From: Microbacterium allomyrinae | GTDB taxonomy: Bacteria > Actinomycetota > Actinomycetes > Actinomycetales > Microbacteriaceae | DNA length: 64,000 bases | NCBI RefSeq assembly: GCF_020682705.1 | Contig: NZ_JAGTTN010000006.1 | Coordinates: 124,001 to 188,000 of the forward strand | Reading direction: 5' to 3' | Shown: positions 39,598 through 48,072 of the stretch, one piece after another | Position numbering within the stretch: position 1 is the first letter of the stretch | How the letters are laid out: every line of letters starts with the position of its first letter | The notes under the pieces: model-generated | Databases searched by the model: none | What the model saw: the letters and a program-made list of their open reading frames with translations, nothing else | What the model was told of the DNA's origin: nothing | Made by a program: the position numbers and the translations under genes

Positions 39598-40065
39598 TTA
39601 CACTTCGAACTGCGGGGTCTGGAAGTCGCGGAGATCGCCCGAGGCATCGCGCACGACGAGGCGGAGCTGCGCCATTCCGGGTGTCACCTCGTCGAAGGCG
39701 AACCGTCCGTGCTCGCCGGCATCGGCGGTCCAGTCACGCTCACCCTGCACCAGACGGATCGCCAGGGCGGAGCCATCCACCCATCCGTCGACGCGGCGGC
39801 CGCCGTCCTCGGTGGCGGTCACGTGCAGAAGCACGCTGGTGGTGCCGTCGCTGAACTGCAGCGTCGCGGTGTCGGTCTCGCCGCGCACGGCGGCCAGCGT
39901 CCCGTCGACGAGCGTCAGCAGCGCGTACTCGCGGGAGAGATCCTCGACCGCGACGGCGGCGACCATCCGGTCGACGAGGTCGGCCGGCACCGGATCGATG
40001 TCCTCCCACATTCGGCGCATTCGTGCGAAGAGCGCGGCATCGGCCGCGAAGTCCTCAGTCTCCAT
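39598..40065 (-). CDS. Small unknown protein next to the sigma factor
   Basis: 155 residues, not recognised by name. The N-terminal 60 residues are helical (ALFARMRRMWEDIDPVPADLVDRMVAAVAVEDL); the rest is beta-rich (LLTLVDGTLAAVRGETDTATLQFSDG..., HGRFAFDEVTPGMAQLRLVVRD), like an Ig or carboxypeptidase-regulatory-type sandwich. Its start overlaps the sigma factor end by 11 bases, so the two are made together. An anti-sigma or sensor role fits the place but is inference. No membrane segment. Confidence 0.7.
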   Translation of the reverse strand: METEDFAADAALFARMRRMWEDIDPVPADLVDRMVAAVAVEDLSREYALLTLVDGTLAAVRGETDTATLQFSDGTTSVLLHVTATEDGGRRVDGWVDGSALAIRLVQGERDWTADAGEHGRFAFDEVTPGMAQLRLVVRDASGDLRDFQTPQFEV

Positions 40066-40786
40066 CGGGATCTCCTCCCCATCCGTCGCCCTCTAGAACG
40101 GCGCGGAGTTTGGCGAGACAGCGCTGGCGGGTCGGTCCGATCGATCCGATGGGCATCGCAAGGTCGGCGGCGATGCGTGCATAATCGGGGCGGTCCTCGA
40201 ACGCGACGATCCGCAGCAGGCGCTGGCATCGGTCGTTGAGAGTCTCGACCGCGACCCATAGACGACGGGACTCGTCGTCGGTGGCAGCGGTCTGCTCGGC
40301 GGATTCGTGGACCGGAAGATGGGGCTCGAGCGCTTCGGCCTCGGTCGGGTCGGCTCGGCGATGCTGCTTGCCGACCCGCCACGCCTCTCGCCGTGCGCAC
40401 ATCGTGAGCCATCCCGACACCGCCTGGGGGTCGAGGATCGTCTCATGACGGCGCACGAGCGTCAGCCACGTCGTCTGCACGACGTCCTGCGCGAGCGAGT
40501 GGTCGAGGCCGTACGACCTCACGACATGCCAGAGTGTCGGCGTCATGAGTCGGACGAGTTCGTCCATCGCGCGACTCTCGCCTTCGCGCCAGCGCAGGAA
40601 GAGCGCAGCCGCGCGCTGCCATCGCGCCGGCTCCGCGGAGTCGACGGTCCCCGCTGCCTCCCCACGCGCCGCTGACGCGTCGCGCGGATCCTCGGGCGGC
40701 GGGGGCCCAGACTCAGCGCTCGCGTGCGTCATAGCGCCCATTGTGTCCACACCATGCCAGAGAGCGATAGTGCGGGTTTGATACAT
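40055..40786 (-). CDS. Sigma-70 family (ECF-like) RNA polymerase sigma factor
   Basis: Up to 243 residues; inner starts at 40741 and 40732 are as likely. Region 2: RAMDELVRLMTPTLWHVVRSYGLDHSLAQDVVQTTWLTLVRR; region 4: LNDRCQRLLRIVAFEDRPDYARIAADLAMPIGSIGPTRQRCLAKLRAVL. The long low-complexity N-terminus (PPPEDPRDASAARGE) is unusual. It heads the minus-strand row of the small unknown, S8 protease and CHAT genes, so it probably controls their expression. Confidence 0.9.
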   Translation of the reverse strand: MYQTRTIALWHGVDTMGAMTHASAESGPPPPEDPRDASAARGEAAGTVDSAEPARWQRAAALFLRWREGESRAMDELVRLMTPTLWHVVRSYGLDHSLAQDVVQTTWLTLVRRHETILDPQAVSGWLTMCARREAWRVGKQHRRADPTEAEALEPHLPVHESAEQTAATDDESRRLWVAVETLNDRCQRLLRIVAFEDRPDYARIAADLAMPIGSIGPTRQRCLAKLRAVLEGDGWGGDPDGD

Positions 40787-40866
40787 CTTCGCCGCGACGA
40801 TTCCCGCGTATCGGTCGATGACTCCCGGCTCGCGGCGCGCCGAGTCGCCGACTTAGAATTCTCCCC

Positions 40867-41616
40867 ATGACGACCGCGCCGCTGCTCTATGTCTGCGTTC
40901 GCCCGCAGCAGGGCGCGGCTGCCGCTGAGTACGAGTCGTTCCGCTCCGCCATGCGCATCGACGAGGGCCGCCTGGCACGACACGATCTGGTGCGCGAACC
41001 GCTCCCCGCCGACGCGTTCGAGCGCTACAGCGGCTTTCTCATCGGCGGCAGTCCCTTCAACCTGACCGACCCCGAGTCGACCAAGACCGACGCCCAGCGC
41101 CGCCTCGAATCAGACCTCGAACGGATCGCGGCGCACGCCGCACGAGGCGAGGGACCCCCGGCGCTGTTCACCTGCTACGGCATCGGCGTGGTCACCCGCC
41201 TGCTCGGAGGCCGCGTCAGCCGCGCTTTTCCGGAAGACACCGGCCCCGTCGCCGTCGAGCTGACCCCCGAAGCCGCTGCGGATCCTCTCTTCGGCGGACT
41301 CGCGAACCGGTTCACCGCCCTCACCGCGCACAAGGAGGGGACCGAGTCCCTGCCCTCGGGCGCGACCCTGCTCGCCGTCAACGACGCGTGCCCCGTGCAG
41401 GCGTATGTGGTCGGCGACCACCTGTACGCGACGCAGTTCCACCCCGAGCCCACGGCACGGGCCTTCACCGAGCGCATGGCCGTCTACCGCGACGACGGGT
41501 ACTTCGAGGCGAGCGCCTACGACGAGATCGCCGCGAAGGTGCTCGCGGCGTCGATCACCGAGCCCGCACGCCTGCTCCGCGCCTTCGCGCGGCACTTCGA
41601 GCCGGCTGAGGGCTGA
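40867..41616 (+). CDS. Class I glutamine amidotransferase-like protein
   Basis: 249 residues. Cys103 (LFTCYGIGV) and His192 (QFHPEPT), with the following Glu, form the GATase triad. It resembles GMP-synthase-like stand-alone amidotransferases. No synthase partner is nearby. TAGAAT (40854-40859) is 7 nt before the ATG, a very good leaderless promoter. Confidence 0.88.
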   Translation: MTTAPLLYVCVRPQQGAAAAEYESFRSAMRIDEGRLARHDLVREPLPADAFERYSGFLIGGSPFNLTDPESTKTDAQRRLESDLERIAAHAARGEGPPALFTCYGIGVVTRLLGGRVSRAFPEDTGPVAVELTPEAAADPLFGGLANRFTALTAHKEGTESLPSGATLLAVNDACPVQAYVVGDHLYATQFHPEPTARAFTERMAVYRDDGYFEASAYDEIAAKVLAASITEPARLLRAFARHFEPAEG

Positions 41617-42435
41617 TCACTCCGCGTTGCGGACCTCTTCGGACCGCCGCAGCGCGGTGCCTGCCAGCGGAACGAGGATGACGATCGCGGCCGCGACGAT
41701 CGCGGCGATCCCCAATGTCGCGTTCGACGGCTCGAATGCGAGGCGGCCCACCCCGATCCACGTCAGCCCCCACGCCATCGCGAGCCCGGGCGCGATGCGC
41801 CAGCCGCTCGCCCATGCGATCGCGACGCCCACCAGCACCACGACGACCAGCACCGCGATGCCCCACGCGGTCGCGGCATCCGCCCACGACTCCGGAGCGA
41901 TGCGCGTGAGCCATGCGGCCGTGTTCGCGACCGTCGCGAGCGTCACCCACCCCAGGTGCAGACCCGTCACACCGTCGATGAGGAGAGCGTCGGCCAGACC
42001 CCGGCCGGGGTCTTGGACGGTACGGCGGAACGTCACGCCGAGCACCGCGACCAGCACCACGATCGCGAGGACGGTCAGCGGCAGCGACCCGAACTGCGCG
42101 CAGACCAGCCACACCCCGTTGAGCACCATCGTCGCGGCGATGAGCCAGCCCAGTGATCGCTGCCGCTCGCGCTCACGCTGACCCGGCAGCGCCTGCCACA
42201 GTGTGTAGGCGAAGAGGCCGACGTAGATGACCGTCCAGATGGAGAACGCCGGACGCGCCGGCGCGAGGTACGAACCGTCGGCGTCGAGCGCGCCATCCTG
42301 CAGATCCTGCACGGGAGTGCCGCCGAACAGCCCGGTGCCGACCATCGCCGCAACGATCATGAAGCAGAAGGCGCTGATCACCACGACCTGCCGGATGAGG
42401 CCACTCGATCGGGGGGAGTCTGTGGATGCTGACAT
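41617..42435 (-). CDS. TspO/MBR-like (tryptophan-rich sensory) membrane protein
   Basis: 272 residues with about seven hydrophobic segments. The PAFSIWTVIYVGLFAYTLWQALP motif is typical of the tryptophan-rich sensory protein family, though it is longer than TspO. Ends next to the convergent amidotransferase stop. ATG is 6 nt after TAGCGT. Confidence 0.82.
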   Translation of the reverse strand: MSASTDSPRSSGLIRQVVVISAFCFMIVAAMVGTGLFGGTPVQDLQDGALDADGSYLAPARPAFSIWTVIYVGLFAYTLWQALPGQRERERQRSLGWLIAATMVLNGVWLVCAQFGSLPLTVLAIVVLVAVLGVTFRRTVQDPGRGLADALLIDGVTGLHLGWVTLATVANTAAWLTRIAPESWADAATAWGIAVLVVVVLVGVAIAWASGWRIAPGLAMAWGLTWIGVGRLAFEPSNATLGIAAIVAAAIVILVPLAGTALRRSEEVRNAE

Positions 42436-42606
42436 CCGCTCACGCTAGAGCCGCGGACGCCGCGGGGCACCGGGTTGACAACCTCGGCGGCGCCCATTAG
42501 CGCGCCGCCGATTCATCCGATCCGGGTGATGCGCGCCGTGCGCCGGCGCTTCTAGCGTCGGCGTGGGGCGGCGAGCGCCGTCCGCGAACGACGAAGGGCG
42601 AGAACG

Positions 42607-42993
42607 ATGAACCTCTGGGACTACCTGGTGTGGATCTTCTGGATCTGGCTCATGATCGCGTGCCTGTGGATCTTCATCTGGATCGTGATCGATGTGTTCC
42701 GTGATCACACCTTGAACGGCTGGGCCAAGGCGCTCTGGGTGATCTTCCTGGTCTTGCTCCCGTTCCTGGGTGCACTGGTCTACCTCATCGCACGGGGCGG
42801 CTCGATGACGGCTCGTGAAGCCGCACGCGCATCCGCGGCGCAGCAGGCGCAGGCCGCCTACATCCGTGACGTGGCGGGGACGACGTCATCGCCGTCGCCC
42901 GCGAACGAGATCGAGCGCGCGCAGCAGCTGCTGGCCTCGGGCACGATCACGCAGGCCGAGTTCGACTCGCTCAAGGCCAAAGCACTGGCCTGA
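42607..42993 (+). CDS. Small PLDc_N / SHOCT domain membrane protein
   Basis: 128 residues. Two membrane helices (LVWIFWIWLMIACLWIFIWIVIDVF; ALWVIFLVLLPFLGALVYLIARG) of the PLDc_N type, then a linker and a C-terminal SHOCT motif (EIERAQQLLASGTITQAEFDSLKAKAL). GAAGGGCGAGAACG provides the ribosome site. Function unknown; SHOCT domains often mediate oligomer contacts. Confidence 0.85.
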   Translation: MNLWDYLVWIFWIWLMIACLWIFIWIVIDVFRDHTLNGWAKALWVIFLVLLPFLGALVYLIARGGSMTAREAARASAAQQAQAAYIRDVAGTTSSPSPANEIERAQQLLASGTITQAEFDSLKAKALA

Positions 42994-43001
42994 TCGCGAC
43001 T

Positions 43002-43033
43002 CCGCCCGCGAGGGGTCACGCCCTCGCGGGCGG
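43002..43033. terminator. Bidirectional terminator between convergent genes
   Basis: CCGCCCGCGAGGG (43002-43014) and CCCTCGCGGGCGG (43021-43033): a perfect 13-base stem with a 6-base loop. It overlaps the last codon of the gene at 43016. No T-run, as usual for this GC-rich genome. Confidence 0.75.
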
Positions 43034-43561
43034 ATCGAGCAGCAGCGCGATCCGCTCGGCGAGATAGCCATCGAGGGGCACGTAGCCGCCGGCCGCGCTC
43101 CAGCGGACGCTCACGACGCCGTCGACGAGGGCGAGCGGCTCGGTCCTCCCGGCCTCTCCTCGCACCGCTGGCGCGTCCTGCCGGCCCTCGGGCGACCTGG
43201 GCCCCGCCGCGCCCCGATCCACGGCCTCGGCATCCAGCACCCGCCATCCGATGTGCACCGTCTCGCCCTCGCGGAAGCCGCCTCTGCTGGCGGCGGCCGC
43301 GAGTTCCGCGCGTCGGCGCTGAGCCACGGCGGTGTACCCGCGCGGGGCATCCGCGCGCGCCCGCACGACCTCGCCGGTCGCGAGCACCGCATCGTCGGTG
43401 AGCAGCAGCACGCCCAGGTGCCACGCCTCGCCCCGTCGCTCCACACGCGGAGCCCGTGCGACGCCGAAGATCCGCCGGGGCTCGACGAGCTCGCCCAGCG
43501 CCTCGCGCGGCGCCTCGCTCAGCCGTGCGCGCGCTGCGTCGAGAAGCTGCCGGCACGTCAT
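43016..43561 (-). CDS. Unknown protein translationally coupled to an antiporter
   Basis: 181 residues, unrecognised. The start codon overlaps the antiporter stop (4 bases). The sequence is soluble and arginine/alanine-rich, with LGVLLLTDDAVLATGEVVRARADAPRGYTAVAQRRRAEL and a C-terminal VRWSAAGGYVPLDGYLAERIALLLDP. It may be a cytoplasmic regulator of the antiporter or unrelated; relatives have no function known to me. Confidence 0.7.
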   Translation of the reverse strand: MTCRQLLDAARARLSEAPREALGELVEPRRIFGVARAPRVERRGEAWHLGVLLLTDDAVLATGEVVRARADAPRGYTAVAQRRRAELAAAASRGGFREGETVHIGWRVLDAEAVDRGAAGPRSPEGRQDAPAVRGEAGRTEPLALVDGVVSVRWSAAGGYVPLDGYLAERIALLLDPPARA

Positions 43562-44757
43562 GCCATGTCGTCCTGCATCGCCCCGCTCGAGCGCACCTTC
43601 TCACCGCGCAGCGCCATGCCGATGAGCGGGAACAGCAGGACCGACAGCATGCCGGTCGCGACGAGCACGGCCTGCTGCGACGAGGTCAGGATGCCTTCGT
43701 CGACGCCGATCGCGGTGACGGCGACGATGATCGGCAGCCCGGTGGCCCCCAGCAGAACGATCGAGAAGCGCTCGCGCCGGCTCGAGCCCTCGGGCGCGGC
43801 CAGCATGGACGGCAGCCCGCGGATGACGAGCAGGGCCACGAGACCGACGGGCAGCAGCAGGAACAGCACGGGCTGGTCGAGCAGCGCCTGCAGGTCGAAG
43901 GTGACACCGGTGTAGATGAAGAACACCGGCACGAGGAAGCCGAACGCGACGCCCTCGATCTTGCTCTCGACGGCCTCACGGTCCTCTTCGGAAGCGTCGC
44001 GCATGATCAGGCGCCAGATGATGCCGGCGGTGAACGCACCCAGCAGCATGTCGAGATCGAGGACGATGCTGAGGGCGACCAGCGCCGCAAGGATGAGGAA
44101 GACGACACGGATCGCGAACTGCCCGGACGTGTGCAGCGTCGTGTTGACGAACTTGTGCATCGCACCGTGGGGCAGCTGCAGCGCCAGCCAGATGCCGCCC
44201 GCGGCGACCAGGACGAACACCGCGAGGATGACGGTCGAGAGTCCCGGCTCGCGCCCGCCGAGGAAGATCGAGATGGCCACGAGCGGCCCGAACTCGCCGA
44301 TCGCGCCGATCGCGCCGACGGCCCGCCCGAACGGGGTGCGCAGCTCACCGGCATCGCGGAGGATCGGCAGCAGCGTGCCGAGGGCGGTGGAGCACAGCGC
44401 GACCCCGATGACGATGGCGGCTTCGCCCGGCGCCAGGAGGAACCCTGCCGCGATTCCCGCGGCAAGACTGATCAGCCAGCCCAGAGATGCCCGCCGGCCG
44501 AGGCGGCCTTGGAACGAACCGAACTCGATCTCGGTGCCGGCGACGAAGAACAGCATCGCCAGGCCGAAGTTGGCCAGCGTGTCGACGAAGTCCGACGGCA
44601 CGGCCCAGCCGAGCAGAGCGGGACCGACCACGATGCCGAGCACGAGCTCGAACACCACCACCGGGATGCGCACCCAGCGGCCGAGCCCTCTCGCGAAGAG
44701 GGGCGCGAGCACCGCCAGGATCGGAATCACCAGCAGCGTCGGTTCGAGGTCGTCCAC
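43558..44757 (-). CDS. Cation:proton antiporter (CPA2 / KefB-like)
   Basis: 399 residues with 11-13 hydrophobic helices. FFVAGTEIEFGSF and the following segments are the typical CPA2 core; there is no C-terminal TrkA-N domain, so the protein is short for a Kef system. It would exchange K+ or Na+ for H+. The GTG start lies 6 nt after TAGTCT. Confidence 0.88.
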   Translation of the reverse strand: MDDLEPTLLVIPILAVLAPLFARGLGRWVRIPVVVFELVLGIVVGPALLGWAVPSDFVDTLANFGLAMLFFVAGTEIEFGSFQGRLGRRASLGWLISLAAGIAAGFLLAPGEAAIVIGVALCSTALGTLLPILRDAGELRTPFGRAVGAIGAIGEFGPLVAISIFLGGREPGLSTVILAVFVLVAAGGIWLALQLPHGAMHKFVNTTLHTSGQFAIRVVFLILAALVALSIVLDLDMLLGAFTAGIIWRLIMRDASEEDREAVESKIEGVAFGFLVPVFFIYTGVTFDLQALLDQPVLFLLLPVGLVALLVIRGLPSMLAAPEGSSRRERFSIVLLGATGLPIIVAVTAIGVDEGILTSSQQAVLVATGMLSVLLFPLIGMALRGEKVRSSGAMQDDMA

Positions 44758-44814
44758 GTGAGAAGACTAGCGATGCGGGGTCATCGGGTCTCGACACCGT
44801 CGACGAAGGCTCCG

Positions 44815-46032
44815 TCAGCCGGTGGCGACGCGATCGAGCCAGCGCAGCATCGCGGGCAGCGCCAGGAACGCGATCGTCCCGTGCGTCGCGATCGGGACCT
44901 CGTGGAGCGTCACGGGGATTCCGAGGGATGCCTCGTGCCGAGCGAACTTCTCGGTGTCGGCGGGCAGGATCAGCTCGTCGTCGAGACCCTGCGCGAGGAA
45001 CAGCGGTGCGTCGAAGGCGGTCGCACCCGCGGAATTCTCGGCGAACAGGCTCGCCCACGGCTCGGTCTTGGTGGGATCGGCGGTCGTGAAGTCCCCCACG
45101 AGCGGGCCGCCGATCTCGTGCAGCTCGGAGATGTGCGTCAGCAGACACAGCTCGTTCATACGCGGAACGGTCTCGAGCGCAGCGGGCGTGAGGATGCCGT
45201 CGAGCGGCGCATCAGGGTAGACGCCGGCGTACGCGGTGAACGCATACGAGCCGATGGTGACTCCCGAGATGTCGTCGAGATGATCGCTCATGAGCCCCGA
45301 CAGGTCGGCCGCCGGCGCAGCTGCGGCGACGGCGAGGATGTCGAGTTCGGGGGCGTACGCCGCGGCCCGCTCGGCCGCGAAGAGCACCGCCTGCCCTCCT
45401 TGCGAGTGCCCCCACAGCACGACCCGGTCGTTCGCCCGAGCCTCGGGCACGGCCCGCGCGGCACGCGCGGCGTCGAGCACCGCATTGCCGCCAGTGGCGC
45501 CCACGAGGTACGAATCGGCACCGTCGGTGCCCATCCCGACGTAGTCGGTCGCGACGACCGCGTAGCCCCGATCGAGGAGGAAGCGCAGGCCCTCGATACC
45601 GAGGAACGGGTCGAAGCCGTACGACGGCGCGCACTCGCGCGCAGCCCCTGTCGTCGGATGCCCCCACGACACGATCGTTCTGCCTTGGGGCGGGGCCGGC
45701 GTGAGCGGCACGACGAGCACACCGGTCGACACCGCCGGGTCGCCGTGCACGTCGGTCGTCCGGTACATGATGCGCCACGCACGACTCGCGAACGGCGTGC
45801 CGAGGAGAGCATCGAGCTTCACGATCGTGCCGGGATCGCCCACCGCCGCATCGGCCGGCTGGCTGTAGAACGCATCGACGCCCGGCCGCTCCAGCGCGTC
45901 ACCGACCACGCGCACCTGCTCCACGGCGACAACACCGCCCACCACCGCGAGCGCCGCAGCCATGAATGCGATGGCGAAGCGAGGGCCACGCCCCCGACCG
46001 CGCGCTCGTCCCGTGCGCAGTTGACGTGACAT
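44815..46032 (-). CDS. Secreted lipase-family alpha/beta hydrolase
   Basis: 405 residues. A basic N-terminus and one hydrophobic segment (FAIAFMAAALAVVGGVVAV) export or anchor it. The nucleophile motif is GHSQGG; the acid is in AQGLDDELI and the histidine in ATHGT. WGHPTTGAARECAPS is typical of secretory (LIP-type) lipases. Stands alone; ATG is 6 nt after TAGCGT. Confidence 0.88.
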   Translation of the reverse strand: MSRQLRTGRARGRGRGPRFAIAFMAAALAVVGGVVAVEQVRVVGDALERPGVDAFYSQPADAAVGDPGTIVKLDALLGTPFASRAWRIMYRTTDVHGDPAVSTGVLVVPLTPAPPQGRTIVSWGHPTTGAARECAPSYGFDPFLGIEGLRFLLDRGYAVVATDYVGMGTDGADSYLVGATGGNAVLDAARAARAVPEARANDRVVLWGHSQGGQAVLFAAERAAAYAPELDILAVAAAAPAADLSGLMSDHLDDISGVTIGSYAFTAYAGVYPDAPLDGILTPAALETVPRMNELCLLTHISELHEIGGPLVGDFTTADPTKTEPWASLFAENSAGATAFDAPLFLAQGLDDELILPADTEKFARHEASLGIPVTLHEVPIATHGTIAFLALPAMLRWLDRVATG

Positions 46033-46077
46033 GCGCCGACGCTATCGCCTTCGGCGGGTCCAGGTGTGCGGCGGGCG

Positions 46078-46941
46078 TCAGATCGCGCGGGTGCGAACCG
46101 TTCCGGTGACGGGTGCCGCGGCATCCGTCGACGACACGGGCGCACTCTCGGCGGACGGCGCTGTGTCAGCGATCCGATCGTCGCCTGCCTCGACGGGAGC
46201 GCCACCCTCGTCGATCTCGGCATTCTCGCCCACGCCGGCGTCGACCCCGCCGCCGCGGTTGCCGCCGCGCCGGATCTCGGTGTGCAGACGCTCCATGCGC
46301 TGGTCGAGCTCGGCGGCGGTGTCGGCGGCATCCTTGAGGCTCGCGAGGAGCCCGTCCGGCACGCGGGTGTCGTACTTGTAGTAGATCTTGTGCTCGAGGC
46401 TGGCCCAGAAATCCATCGCTATCGTGCGGAACTGCACTTCGACGGGCACCTCGATGCGGCCCGTAGAGAGGAACACCGGCACCTCGATGATCGCGTGCAG
46501 GCTCTTGTATCCGTTGGTCTTGGGCTCGGCGATGTAGTCCTTGACGGTGATGAGGCGCACGTCATCCTGTGCCGTGAGCAGGTTGAAGAGGCGGTAGACG
46601 TCGGCGACGAAGCTGCAGGTGATGCGCACTCCGGCGATGTCGGTGATGTTCTTTCGGATCGCCGCGAAGTCACCGTCGACGCCCTTGCGCTGCACCTTCT
46701 CGACGAGGCTGTCGGGCGACTTCACCCGGCTCGAGACGTGCTCGATCGGGTTGTAGTCGTGCGTGAGCAGGAACTCATCACGCAGGATCCCGATCTTGGT
46801 CTCGATCTCCTGCAGCCCGAAGCGGTACTCCATGAGGAACCGCTGCAGCTCGTCGCGCAGCTCTCGCAGCTCTGCGGCCGAGACGGTGATCTCGGCATCG
46901 TCGGACGTGGTCGCGTGCACCAATGGTGCGGGATTCGCCAT
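46078..46941 (-). CDS. Small alarmone synthetase, RelA/SpoT domain
   Basis: 287 residues. The (p)ppGpp synthetase domain spans about 20-205: IEHVSSRVKSPDSLVEKVQRKG, DIAGVRITCSFVADVYRLFNLL, KDYIAEPKTNGYKSLHAII, VEVQFRTIAMDFWASLEHKIYYK. No HD hydrolase domain. The last 70 residues are an acidic, A/G/D-rich tail. A TAGCGT box and GGAGG both lie before the ATG. Confidence 0.92.
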   Translation of the reverse strand: MANPAPLVHATTSDDAEITVSAAELRELRDELQRFLMEYRFGLQEIETKIGILRDEFLLTHDYNPIEHVSSRVKSPDSLVEKVQRKGVDGDFAAIRKNITDIAGVRITCSFVADVYRLFNLLTAQDDVRLITVKDYIAEPKTNGYKSLHAIIEVPVFLSTGRIEVPVEVQFRTIAMDFWASLEHKIYYKYDTRVPDGLLASLKDAADTAAELDQRMERLHTEIRRGGNRGGGVDAGVGENAEIDEGGAPVEAGDDRIADTAPSAESAPVSSTDAAAPVTGTVRTRAI

Positions 46942-47022
46942 GCCTCCACGCTATGCAGGATGCCTACGAGAGTCCTGTGAAGAGCGGATGCCGTCCCGCC
47001 GTTGCGGAGGCGGGCGAGCGGA

Positions 47023-47880
47023 TCAGAGGGTGTCGAGCGTGCGCTTCGCGCGGTCGGCGTCTGCTCCGGCAATGCGGGACTTCTCCTTCGCCCGGGCGTG
47101 CTCCTCATCGAGGCCCGCGAGCTTCGCCGTCGCCTCGGATGCCTCCTCCTCGAGACGGGCGAGATCGCGGCGGAGATCCTCGATGCGCTCGGCGATGTGG
47201 TCGGCGCGTTCCTGCGCCTTGACCTGCCGCGCGTCGATGCGCGCCAGCTCGCGGTCTGCCTCGTTCGCGAGCCTCTCGGCCTCACGGACCGCCTTCTCCG
47301 CCGCCTTGCGCGCGCGGCGTTCGGCCAGATCGTCCCGCACCGGGGGCACTTCGGCTCCCGGGATCGAACCCCCCACCGCTTCGGCGAGCGCACCGGGTTC
47401 GATGTCGCCGGCCTCCAGCGGCGCGACGAGCCGGGCGGTCAGGACGGCGGCCGCGGCCGAGGCATCCACCACCGCCGCGTTGATCGTCTTCTCGACGTCG
47501 TCGCGCGCGGCCCCGCTGACGGCGACACCGGCGCTGCGCGCGAGCTCGACCGCCTGCGACGCGAGCCCGGCGACGAGCGCCCGCCGCTGCCGGCCGAGAC
47601 GCGAGAGCTCGGCGGAGTCGAGGTCGTCCTGAGCCTCGCGCAGCGCTGCCGACAGCTCGACCGCCTCGGCGAGCTGCCCCTCGCGCGCGAGCAGATTCAC
47701 CGTCCAGGCCGCGACCGTCGCCTTGCGCAACGCCTTGACCCGCTTCGCGAGAGAGGGATCGGATGCCGCCGCCCGCGCATTGCGGGCCGCGGTGAACTCC
47801 GCCGGGGGCAGGGCGTACAGCTCGGCGGCGATCGCGTCGAGCTGCGCATCGACATCATCGGCGGCATCGGACTGCGGCAT
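47023..47880 (-). CDS. Conserved coiled-coil protein of unknown function
   Basis: 285 residues. The N-terminal half is helical (AAELYALPPAEFTAARNARAAASDPSLAKRVKALRKATVAAWTVNLL), the C-terminal half a coiled coil (VREAERLANEADRELARIDARQ... LRRDLARLEEEASEATAKLAGLDEEHARAKEK). No signal peptide. It resembles widespread actinobacterial hypothetical proteins; no function can be assigned. Confidence 0.75.
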   Translation of the reverse strand: MPQSDAADDVDAQLDAIAAELYALPPAEFTAARNARAAASDPSLAKRVKALRKATVAAWTVNLLAREGQLAEAVELSAALREAQDDLDSAELSRLGRQRRALVAGLASQAVELARSAGVAVSGAARDDVEKTINAAVVDASAAAAVLTARLVAPLEAGDIEPGALAEAVGGSIPGAEVPPVRDDLAERRARKAAEKAVREAERLANEADRELARIDARQVKAQERADHIAERIEDLRRDLARLEEEASEATAKLAGLDEEHARAKEKSRIAGADADRAKRTLDTL

Positions 47881-47903
47881 CCGTCCATTCTGCCGCTCCG
47901 CGG

Positions 47904-47999
47904 TTCACAACTCCGGAAATGCGAAACCGAACCCGCAGTTGCGTCGCGAAAACACCGGCTTCCCCGCCTCCGGAGGCTCCTCGCCTCCGGAGTTGCGAA
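47904..47999. repeat. Palindromic repeat, family C
   Basis: TTCACAACTCCGGA (47904-47917) pairs with TCCGGAGTTGCGAA (47986-47999), one mismatch in 14. The interior holds CCTCCGGAGG and repeated GCGAAAAC/GCGAAACC words. It lies upstream of the coiled-coil gene and downstream of xylB in a 192-base gap without genes. Confidence 0.7.
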
Positions 48000-48072
48000 C
48001 ACCCGGGAGGCTGCGGAGGACGCGACGCGGCTGCCGCAGGGGGCGCGGGCAGAACTCCTCGCCCGCGGCGGG

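Noticed and set aside
43456-46029. 857-codon plus-strand frame
   Set aside because: Antisense to the antiporter and lipase genes, both with full catalytic or membrane patterns.
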